Source: Mytilus galloprovincialis (taxonomy: Eukaryota > Mollusca > Bivalvia > Mytilida > Mytilidae). Taken from it: DNA of 64,000 nt. Of this stretch, positions 36,565-46,050 are shown one piece after another. Every line of letters begins with the position of its first letter. Position 1 is the stretch's first letter. The DNA is taken from assembly GCF_965363235.1 (NCBI RefSeq), contig NC_134844.1:17404646-17468645 (forward strand), written 5' to 3'. A program made the translations under genes and the position numbers. The notes under the pieces were generated by a model. It was given only the letters and a program-made list of their open reading frames with translations, did not search any database and was not told the DNA's origin.

Positions 36565-39500
36565 TTACTTTGTACAAACGACACAAAGAACGTCTGCCGA
36601 ATTGGTATACGGAGGACATTTTAAACTGCCACATTTGGTTCGAATAGGATAAAACAAAGCACCATCCTCACTTCCATTATTATTGTCCAGCGGTTCTGCA
36701 TTGATGTCAACACAGGCATAATCTCTGCTTCTATGATTGTAATGATCACTCATCAGATAACCATGGTATTCTAAGTTCCATCCCTTATAACAAGTCTTTC
36801 GACCTTATAAAAAATAAACGTAAGTATATTAATTAGCAGTGTGTAATTGTAAGAACAAATGTTTAATTGAACTATTCATTAAGGTTACCATTTCAACACT
36901 GTAACTAGTCATTAAATATTATTTTACACACTTCCACGCAACTACTATAGATCAATACCTATATTTTGCCATTGCACAAGGTCATGTTAATAATAATGAC
37001 GAATTTATAATAAATCCATTTGATGTTGGATGTATAATGATTGATATCTTATTCTAAGATACATGATTTTTTATTTAGTTGTTATTGGCTTTGGACTGCA
37101 TGTAGCTGTTAGTAACAACGAGTACTCCAAGATCTTTGATGAGTGTCTATTTTGTTTCCGTAACATTGTACACAAAACCACTAAGTTATGCGAAACGATA
37201 GAGTGTTATGTCCCTTTAAATAAAATAAAAGAAAAGAAAATGTAAATTTATCAACCAGTTTAAAGGTATTAGAAAAACTTCCAAACGTCATAGATATCTA
37301 GTTGTATAAATTCTTATAAAAAAAGCTTGTTCATTGCATATGAATTCAGTTAAACGTACCTGGAATTGCCAGGACGGCTGAGCTCCGTGTTTTGTAGCAT
37401 ACAGAACATGGGACTTCCTTGTTGTTCATACTTTCATCCCATCCTGATGGTTTGTAATATGAACCAAGTTCATATTCCCCTCCATATACCTGCCCATTGG
37501 TATATGATTGGTGCTGCCCATTCTCGGGATCATTAGGGAGACATAAATAATTCACACCACCTCCTTTGTGTGAATACTGATTCCCACCGACTTGCCCTGA
37601 AAGGACAATAAATGTTCAAACCTTACTTTCAAAGAACATAAGTATAAAAAGTTGTTGTGTCATTTAAATGAAACAACTATACACCAAATACGTAAGTTCG
37701 GATCAATTAATAATAGCTGTTTTCTTCAAATAAATATCTTGTCTTGACTACAGCCCTTGGATGGTGAAAATTTCCCATAAAACCTGTATGGTGTAATAGT
37801 GTTTGGCATATGGTGCAATGGTAGAAGGTGTATGGTGCTATGGTGTATGGTGTAAGGAGAATGGTGTAAGAAGAATGGTGTAATGGTGTAATGTGCAATC
37901 GGGAATGGTGTGAATCAATGGTGTACGACATTTAAAGCTAGGCAAAATATTGATCAGAACTATTTTTTTATTTTATACATTAGTTTGCAATATGTTTTTA
38001 ATAAAAACAAATTAAAGTCATACCCTTTCTTTGAAATTAAATTGCATCATGGTGTAATGTGTATGATTCAATGATGTGTGTATTGTGTAATGGTGTATGG
38101 TGAATAGTGTAATAATGTATGTGTTAGTGGGAAGTTTGCACCATCCAAGGACAATACAAATACGTCACAGTGGGCTCTATATAAATAGTTGTTGCTAAAT
38201 GATTGGCTATTGTCCCGATAATTAGGGAGACATGATTGGTTTTGTCGTTCCAACTCCCATACTATTCTGCTAACCTAGCAATGTTCTTACAATATACATT
38301 GTGCACACTTGTTTAGCTTTATTAAAAATAAATGTTTAATTGCATCCAGTCAATTATTAAAACATAATACAATTTAAATTGCAAAAACGTCAGAACAATG
38401 TCTTTAAAATTAAAGAATAACTTTCTTTTCTTTGATTTTACTTCTGTTATACAAAAGAAATTGTTCATTTTTTGTAAAGTATTGATTGTTCATAACTTAT
38501 TTTTGTACGAACGTGTTCCGATCATGACGACTGCATATTACCAGAAATCAGAATCTATAGTGTACCGAAAAACAAACATAGTATAGAATTTATCGAACGG
38601 TATTTCTATAAATTAGATGAGGCGTTGATTAAATTTAAATACCTTGTTAACCTCTACATAAAAAAATGCATGTACCAAGTCAGGAATATGAATGTTGTTA
38701 TACATATTCGTTTGATGTATTTGAGCTTTTGCTTTTGTCATTTGATTAGGGCCTTTCCGTTTTGAATTTTCCTCGGAGTTCAGTATTTTTAGTATTTTAC
38801 TTTGTATTTATTTTTAATCTGCCCCTTTCTCTGATAACTATTTACCTGTATAAATCATGTCAGCACCTGTAGGACAGCTTTTACGTCCCCATCTGACATA
38901 TGTTACGCCTTTCCCTAAATAAAAAAAATTGAATAACTTTCAGTCCATAAAGTAAATAAATATAGAGTTTCACGACTCGTAATTTAGTGGAAATAACAAC
39001 AAAACAATAAATGTATCTTAATACACAACAACATATTTCAGAGTTTAACTAGGTCAATCTTTTTTATTTCATATACAAAAGTCACAGCGATGTCATATGC
39101 CAGTGGCATTTGGAAATACAATTAATATATCAGCTATCAAAATAACAGAAATATTGTATATAAATCTTATTCCTGAATGTTTTTATCTAGTTGCACACAA
39201 TGCTAGACCAATTTCTTTTTATGTTACATGTTTAAACTGAAAGATAACTTGACTATAGTTTTACTCTGGGTTAAATGTCCTTTCATACAAACCAATATTG
39301 TGCTTATAAATAAACTTTTTACTACCATAATATCATTTGTGAAATTGATGTGATACCTATTCCTTTTAAAGAACATTGTATAATTAACGCTCACTACTTT
39401 CAAATTATCAATTATAAAAGGAATTCGGTCAAAATTTAACAGAAATTCAAACACAAAAAACAAACACTATCTCTTATAATATTATGAATATCTGTCCAGC

Positions 39501-41430
39501 TTTCTAAGCTATTTGTATCTACGATGTGAACAAAAAAATCGTGACGCTGACGTCAAGTTTACTTTCCAACTATTTACTTTAATTTGTCCACAAGAAAAAA
39601 TATTACTTTGAAAATTCCTGCTTTTTTCAATTTATTGTCAATGCTTCACATTAAATTCCAGTATCTGATAGTATCTAAATGTTAATTTTATCAATTGTAG
39701 TATGTTATATCTTAACCTAATTTTAAAACATAAACACTAAAGATAAAAGGATCGATTTCCTCATCATGATGAAAGAGTTTTCTTACCGTCATTTTGTAAA
39801 ACCTCAAGGAAATATTTAAATTTAATACTGAATAGAGTTATCGGAATATCAATCAAATAACCACTTTAATCGTAGCTTGTGCCGACGGTGTAGACATTTT
39901 AGTATTAGAGAACGCAAATTAAAATGAAAAACCAAGAGGAGTAATTCCAACTCTGTAATAGTTGTCTCTCCCAAAACATTTGCATTATGACGTGTTTAAT
40001 CAAAGACGAAAAGAATATGCATATGTAACCAAATTATCCAGTATATAGGGAATTTTCTCAGCTGTTCTTTTATTCTCTTGGAGGGGTCGATATTAAAAAA
40101 ACTGTAATGATTATCGTTTAAAAATACCCAATAATAAATCCAAGCGTTTTGATGTATCAGAATTGTCTTTGCCATAAGATTCAGAATATTCGGTTTGTTT
40201 CAGCATTTCTTTTTTTGTCTCCGGGCAAAAAATTACTGAAATGTTTCTTTATTAATACAGTATATGGTAATCTATCAAAAATGCTATTATGAAGTAGAAA
40301 GCATAATGATTGCTTACATTATACACGGATTTTCAAAAAAAAAAATTAAACACACAGTTTCTAGGGACAACAAAACAAAGTTCTATCATACTGACAATCA
40401 CAGAATGAAACAAATTATTTATCTGATAATTTTGATGTAAGGGCAAATTATATTGTCTTTGACAAGCATTTGACCAAAATAAGTAAACTATGATTTTGTG
40501 ACCTTTGAATCCGGCTATGCGGTATGGGATTTGCCTATTATAATAATACTAATAGCTGTTGATTTCGGTTGTGAAGAGTTGTCTTATTGGCGATCATACC
40601 ACGTCTTTTTTTATATGAGCACAGAGATGTGTGTTGAGACGAAAAACGACGCCTATGACTCACAACAACTTTTATTGCAGCAGAACATTTTTTTTCAAAA
40701 AACAATACAAATAAACTCATCATTGATACCAGGACTAAATTTTGGATATACGCCAGACGCGTTTCGTCTACAAAAGACTCATCAGTGACGCTCGAATCCA
40801 AAAAAGTTAAAAAGGCCAAATAAAGTACGAAGTTGAAGAGCATTGAGGACCAAAATTCCTAAACCTTTTGCCAAATCCAGCTAAGGTAATCTATGCCTGA
40901 GGTAGAAAAGCCTAATTATCTACACAATAACAAGAATGGAGAAAATTTATGAGTAGTTGTACATCAAGCACAATACGCTTTCTACAATAAAAAAGAAATG
41001 GAATTGTGTATTGATTCAAGGCACAAAATTTCGACACGAACTTGGTTCCGCCAAAACAAAAACAAATGAGTGAACATTTCCATATTTACATCCGATGAAT
41101 ATAAAAACAAATACCTGCTAGACTTTCTTGAATGGCGGCTGTAATAGTAGCATTGATTTCTTCAATTCCTTTGGTTACTATTTGCTTCATAACATCATTC
41201 ATCGCATTTTCAAAACCTTTCTTTATCTCCGACGCAATATATGTCTTCAGATGATCATTCATATTGCTAACATCTAAGTCTGCTTTCAATGTCGCTTTTA
41301 GACCATCTAATAACGGCATAGTGACGATATCATCACACTTACTATCGCCACTACACGTATTTCCCTGTACTTGGATCAAAAGCAGAGACAATGTACATGT
41401 AAAGACGACAGTGACCATTAAAAAACACAT
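36565..41430 (-). CDS. Gene C: secreted short-chain collagen C4-like protein with a different N-terminal exon
   Basis: Exons 41430-41115, 38914-38846, 37596-37360 and 36803-36565 (316, 69, 237, 239 nt, phase 1 throughout) give a 286-aa protein. The three domain exons match genes A and B (VTYVRWGRKSCP, NYLCLPNDPE, VYGGEYE, PCSVC, RKTCYKGW, YACVD, CGSLKCPPY, CVVCTK); exon 2 is two codons longer at its 5' end. Exon 1 is unrelated: signal peptide 1-23 (VVFTCTLSLLLIQVQG), then about 80 residues rich in charged helix formers with a hydrophobic heptad-like pattern (LKTYIASEIKKGFENAMNDV) and one N-glycosylation sequon NAT. This may be an oligomerising helix, by inference. A TATA-like TTTATAAATAAA lies at 41492-41481, about 50 bases upstream of the ATG, with no leader intron needed. 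Intron 2 contains a foldback element. Confidence 0.87.
37755..38150. repeat. Foldback element with internal TGGTGTA minisatellite, in gene C intron 2
   Basis: The ends CCTTGGATGGTGAAAATTTC (37755) and GAAGTTTGCACCATCCAAGG (to 38150) are inverted repeats. Between them are two blocks of TGGTGTAA/TGGTGTATGG-type tandem units (about 37795-37925 and 38048-38122) separated by about 120 bp of AT-rich sequence. Confidence 0.6.
38665..38800 (+). repeat. Dispersed repeat fragment in gene C intron 1-2 region
   Basis: TGTACCAAGTCAGGAATATG ... GGGCCTTTCCGTTTTGAATT matches 3029-3170. Ends just before exon 2 of gene C. Confidence 0.6.
39000..40490. other. Gene C intron 1, anonymous part
   Basis: AT-rich with no repeat family or internal exon recognised. 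The 79-aa minus frame at 39463-39224 lacks support. Confidence 0.45.
40505..40612 (+). repeat. Dispersed repeat, GGCCGTACGGTGACC family, fragment
   Basis: GGCTATGCGGTATGGGATTT ... GCGATCATACCACGTC; the 96-aa frame crossing it and the hammerhead repeat is not a gene. Confidence 0.6.
40750..40791 (-). ncRNA. Hammerhead ribozyme with complete core and minimal stem III
   Basis: Minus strand reads GCGTCA (stem I), CTGATGA core, G-TCT loop AGA-C (stem II), GAAA core, a very short stem III ACG/CGT, the GTC cleavage triplet, then TGGCGT closing stem I (A-U, C-G, U-G, G-C, C-G, G-U). All conserved core bases are present. Stem III has no loop, the form reported for Penelope-associated hammerheads that cleave as dimers. 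The surrounding repeat spans about 40700-40905 and lies in intron 1 of gene C on the transcribed strand. Confidence 0.8.
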
Positions 41431-41480
41431 GACGTCCTTTTACTTCCAAAAATGTTTAACCATTTCGAATTGTGCTCAAG

Positions 41481-41492
41481 TTTATTTATAAA
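41481..41492 (-). promoter_or_regulatory. TATA box of gene C
   Basis: TTTATAAATAAA read on the minus strand, about 50 bases before the ATG at 41430. Predicted transcription start is near 41458, giving a short leader. This promoter is unlike those of genes A and B, which fits the replaced first exon. Confidence 0.5.
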
Positions 41493-41789
41493 TGAAATGG
41501 AAATTGTATTGGCGTCATGGGTTTCCGTCCGCCGGAAACCGGATGCTTTTACAATGTTTTCACAACGTTTTGAACGACCTTGAATATGATTAATTACTCA
41601 ATCGTTTTTTGAATTTAAACAGCAGATTATTTTTAATTAGAAATTTTGAAATGTAAAAGAAGAAAGCTGCTGAGAACACGAATACCCCCGCTCACGTCTT
41701 AATATTTTCCAATTAAAAAAGTGGAAATAACTCTAGCATGGTAATTGATTCACTGCCCTATAGTTCACAATCTGTCTTTGAGTTTTGGT

Positions 41790-42010
41790 TCCCAGTATTG
41801 TATTTGAGTTTTATAATAAGGATGTTCTTATCCCAGACAGAAAACCCTAGCCGTATTAAGCACAACTTTTTGGAACTTTTGGTCCATAGTGCTGTTAAAC
41901 TTTGTACTTGTTTTGGCTTTCGAGTTTTTTTTTCATCTGAACGTCACTGGTTAGTCTTTTGTTGACGAAAAGCACGTCTGGCGTATTGAATTTTAAACCT
42001 GTTACCGTTT
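41790..42010 (+). repeat. Hammerhead-bearing repeat, degenerate
   Basis: TTTTGGAACTTTTGGTCC ... TTTGTACTTGTTTTGGC, then a hammerhead-like motif at 41941-41985 whose first core box reads CTGGTTA; GACGAAA and the GTC triplet remain. Probably inactive. Confidence 0.6.
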
Positions 42011-42089
42011 GTAAGCTATTATTCGTGTGTTTCTCTGTCCTATATGTTCTCCCATTTATTTGTATTGTAGTTCTGTCATGTAATGTTTT

Positions 42090-43310
42090 TTAATGTTATA
42101 TTTAACATTGCCATAAAAGCGGGAGGTTTGGCATACAAAAAAAACAGTTTCAATCCACCATTTTTTTTCTTAAAAACTCCTGTACCAAGTCAGGAAAATG
42201 GCCATTGTTATATTACAGTAAAACCTGTATAAACCGGCCGGCTACGGGACTTTGAAAAAGAGCCGGTTTGGATAGTGAGCCGGTTTATTCAGGTTTTCGT
42301 TTTGACCGGAAGTTAAATAAATGACTTGTAAAGTCCGATATTTTGCATGTAAACGTTCTCTCTGTCAGATTGTAAATTATATCTGATAAATTAAAATACT
42401 TTCACTTCGTTTTTCATTGTTTGCATTTGCATCATAATACTCGCGTTGTTTGGATTGTGAGACGCGAATTTCGATTTTCTTCCATGATCGTTAATTTGAA
42501 ACGTTTGAATTCCATGGCCGATTAAAAAGCCAGAATATTATCAAACATAATTTCATCACTATCGAAACGTTGTCGTACAGTGTACAATATCAATTGATTG
42601 TTGCCATCCGGGTGTTTTTCATTATCAAGGTCATGTGTTTAGGGGTTCACAACAGGGAACCCAGGATTTCGAAATCACGATGTAAATTTCTTACTCCGCG
42701 ATTTTTTAAATTTGTTCATCCAAGTTACAACGTAAGTTCAATCAGAGATATATTCGATGTGTCTTTTCGTTTAATTGACACGTTTATAATTTTTAATAAA
42801 TAATACAGCTCACTCCTGTACGATTGGCAGTTCACAGTTTAACACCTGACTAATTGATTATCCTGAAAAGCCATATTGTATAAATAGATATGTTTTGATT
42901 GCATATCGATTTTTAAATTAATTGGACAAACCGGTTTTGACAGGTCATAATTAATGTAATTAAGAGTATTGGGACTGCATAATTAGACCGGAATTCGGAA
43001 TACACAGGGTCCGATTTACAAAGGGTATTTTAACAAACACTTTGAAGGGGAAAAAATGGGACTTTCATTTTCGGCCGGAATGGACAGGAAACCGGTTTAT
43101 TCAGGGTCCGGTTTAATCAGGTTTGACTGTATAGTTCTTTTCTATGTGTGTTACATTTTAATGTTATGTTTCTGTTGTGTCGTTGTTCTCCTCTATATTT
43201 GATGCGTTTCCCTCTGTTATAGTTTATAACCCTGATTTGTTTTTTTCTCAATCGATTTATGAGTTTTGAACAGCGGTATACTACTGTTGTCTTTATTTAC
43301 AAAAATTGCA
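42090..43310 (+). repeat. Older dispersed repeat interrupted by the pogo-like MITE
   Basis: The left half (AGCGGGAGGTTTGGCAT ... CAGGAAAATGGCCATTGTTA) and right half (TATGTGTGTTACATTTTAAT ... GAACAGCGGTATACTACTGT) read continuously once the insert and one TA are set aside. A reverse-strand copy of the left part lies at about 60650-60850. Confidence 0.55.
42216..43129. mobile_element. Pogo/Tigger-like non-autonomous DNA transposon
   Basis: Terminal inverted repeats CAGTAAAACCTGTATAAACC and CAGTCAAACCTGATTAAACC (right end read inward) are flanked by TA on both sides (42214-42215, 43130-43131), as for Tc1/mariner-pogo elements. The 914-bp interior has no transposase; further ACCGG-rich subterminal repeats lie near both ends. 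It splits an older dispersed repeat whose halves are 42090-42215 and 43130-43310. Confidence 0.75.
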
Positions 43311-43890
43311 TAAGGGATATTAAGTAAGAGTTGGTAAATGGAAAATATTTTTTTCAAGTTATAAAGGGTGTAACTCTAGACATGGACAGTGTATACTAAA
43401 TGGACTGGTCACTTATGACTATGTCTATACAAAATTGCAGTTGGAGCTGTGCCGTCGCTTATGTCACGTGACTTCATAGCAAATCATTTCACATTTACGA
43501 AGTGTTTCTCATAACCATACGTTTAATTTTAATGAAGTAACATTTTTATGAACGTTTATACATTTGTCTTTGCAAAATGCTGTTTAAAAAAATAATACTT
43601 TGAGTTATTTTGTTACTTAATTTCGAGTGGCTGCCATCTTGTTCAATTTGTAACATATTTGAACGACTGCAGTGATCTTCAAAACTATATGCCCCAGTTT
43701 AATAATTTAACATTCTTTTGAAATATTATATAATTGTCTTTGCAAATGAGTATTAATAAGATTTTATGTTAAAAAATATCAAATTACAGTGTACTTTGAA
43801 ATACGCAAATAATTACCAGCTTCATATATCAGAGATACAAATCTATGTTTATTGTTGGGAGGCCAAGTTATCAATAAAAATTAAAAGAGA
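43310..43890. other. Anonymous sequence
   Basis: Nothing recognised. Confidence 0.4.
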
Positions 43891-43947
43891 TGGTCCCGTT
43901 AGTATTGATAAACTCATCATAGATACCAGGAATAAAATTTAATATTT

Positions 43948-43991
43948 ACGCCAGACGAGCGTTTCGTCTACAAAAGACTCATCGGTGACCC
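43948..43991 (-). ncRNA. Hammerhead ribozyme repeat with one core change
   Basis: Minus strand keeps stem I, stem II, GAAA, a stem III with a two-base loop (ACG-CT-CGT) and the GTC triplet, but the first box reads CCGATGA instead of CTGATGA. The surrounding repeat runs about 43900-44055 and is cut off by CCGGCGTGCTC. Confidence 0.65.
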
Positions 43992-44129
43992 TCGAATCAA
44001 AAGTGTTATGAAAGGCCAAAAAAAGTACGAAGTTGAAGAGCATTGAGGACCCGGCGTGCTCTAAAACATTAAACGCACTTCTACCCGAAAACTTTTGGTT
44101 CTTAGCATTGATTATGAGTTTCATAACAT

Positions 44130-44850
44130 ATGCATGAGGCAGACTTAAATTAGAGTGAGGAAACGAAAATGATCGCAATTTTCAAGTTGTAAGTCATAAC
44201 TTTAGAACAATAAGTGACTCACTGCCCACATTTCAAAACTGTCTGCAAATACGAAAAGATCAAATTCAACTATAATTCTATCAGGTTATTTGATTTGAAC
44301 ACAAAATTTAAGTGTACAATTTATTTGTTTTTGCGTAAAAACCGAAATAAGCTTTTTATTTCATTTTTTATTCTTATTTTTCTGTACCATATTCAGATAT
44401 ATGAAGTATTCAAACTTATTTTGTTTCTGATAATGATTCAATCTGTTTTCTTTGATCTGAATCAACCGAACATTCTGAAAACGGCTGGTATGAATCGACC
44501 TTGGGTCAAAAGTTCCTTAGACTAAATACGCACAAGATTCTTTTTTCTTGTATTGTCATGCATGAAATGGGTTTAAAACGTAACAAAATTGTGAATAAGA
44601 TAATTGCTTCTTTATAATCAGGAATATTATTGTGAGCACAAGTTGGCCTACCCTTTTTTGACTCGGACAAAAGGACTTGGAGGTGTGTTCACATTACAAA
44701 ACAAATTCCTAGTAATTTACATGTGAGGTACGTATGATTTGATTAATGGTGCTAAACATATTCAGATCCAATGTTCATATAAGTGCAAAAAAATCAATAT
44801 CTTCAGGTCCCCCTTGTTTAAATACCAATGAAAAACATACTGATTTTGAA
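44130..44850. other. Anonymous AT-rich sequence
   Basis: The 103-aa plus frame at 44214-44525 is rich in F, I, K and L with no recognisable motif and is probably chance. Confidence 0.4.
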
Positions 44851-44854
44851 TTGT

Positions 44855-45016
44855 TTTACTTTGTCATTTCGGGGCCTTTTATAGCTGAATATGTGGTATG
44901 GGCTTTGTTCATCATTTTTGAAGGCCGTACGGAGACCTATAGATGTTAATGTTTGTCTCATTTGGTCTCTTGTGGAGAGTTGTCGCATTGGCAATCATAC
45001 CACATCTTCTTTTCTG
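44855..45016 (+). repeat. Dispersed repeat, GGCCGTACGGTGACC family
   Basis: CATTTCGGGGCCTTTTATAG ... GGCCGTACGGAGACCTATAG ... GCAATCATACCACATCTTC. Confidence 0.7.
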
Positions 45017-45482
45017 ATTAGTGGACGTTACAATTGTTTTCTATGCACAAGTACAAAACTTCTTAAAGTTATCCAACTTGTTGAACAAATAATGAAATAT
45101 GGTATATGACATGGAGTCATCTTTTAAAATAACCTCAATTTATATACACCAATGACCATCGTTCAAATGATATTAACACCATGACTCTATGTAGTCCTCC
45201 GTTTTAAGGATATCTACTTAAAAAAGGAATTTCACAACCTTATTAATCAGTGAATAAAACAAATACAAATGGTATTTTGTTGGAGAGAATTAATGTACAA
45301 ATTTATGGATTTTTTATGTTACTAATTATTGCTTGTTTGAAAGGGATACTAACTGATGTTGAATTGTGTTAAAGTATGGGGACTTATGCAATATTTTTTT
45401 CGTCCAAGACAACACTACAATATTTTATTTTTGGTCTAACAAATGCTTTGTAAAAAAAAATTGATGAAAATGTTGTAATGCC

Positions 45483-45832
45483 CACAATTCACGAGAAACC
45501 AGATGACTCAGAAATTAACAAATATGAGTCACCGTACGGCCATTAACAATGAGCAAAGCCCATACCGCAGTCAGTTATTTATAAAAGGCCTTGACATGAC
45601 AATTGAAAAACAATTCAAACGCAAAAACTAACTGCCTAATTACTGTACCAAAAATGAACGAAAAATAAATATGTAACACAGAAACAAACTTTAACCACTG
45701 AATTACATGCTCCTGACTTGGGACAAGCAGATAGATCTATATAGAATGTAGCGGGGTTAAACGTTATAGCGGGATCCAATCCACCCCCTTAACCTCAGTC
45801 AGTGGTATAACAGTACAAATTAAGGTATCCGA
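45483..45832 (-). repeat. Dispersed repeat, GGCCGTACGGTGACC family
   Basis: GTCACCGTACGGCCATTAAC ... ACATGCTCCTGACTTGGGAC ... CAATCCACCCCCTTAACCTC. Near full length, opposite in orientation to the copy at 44855. Confidence 0.7.
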
Positions 45833-45874
45833 CCCATAATAAAGATTTACGGAAATTTTCCGGAGTTTACCGAG

Positions 45875-45903
45875 GTGTCAATTTTTACAACACCTCGGTA
45901 TTT
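45875..45903. repeat. Short hairpin ACCGAGGTGT/ACACCTCGGT
   Basis: 10-base inverted arms around TCAATTTTTACAA-type loop sequence; GC-rich stem with the CTCGG word seen at the larger palindrome apices. Confidence 0.6.
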
Positions 45904-46050
45904 TCCGCCTAGTAAGCGAAAGTATTGTTATTATTTTTAAAATGATGATTAAAATATCAGAAAGGCTTAATTAAAGAATATTTTCATGAACTATATAGTA
46001 AACGCGCATTATTTCTATAAATTGTCCAATTTTGACAATCCGGAAACAGA

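Noticed and set aside
40498-40843. 96- and 101-aa frames around the hammerhead repeat
   Set aside because: They cross two different dispersed repeats and the ribozyme; not coding.
9684-41430. C1q- or fibrinogen-like lectin identity for genes A-C
   Set aside because: The motifs (YVRWG.K.CP, NYLCLP, PCAVC, CGSLRCPPY, CVVC) fit the short-chain collagen C4-like domain, not C1q or fibrinogen-related domains.
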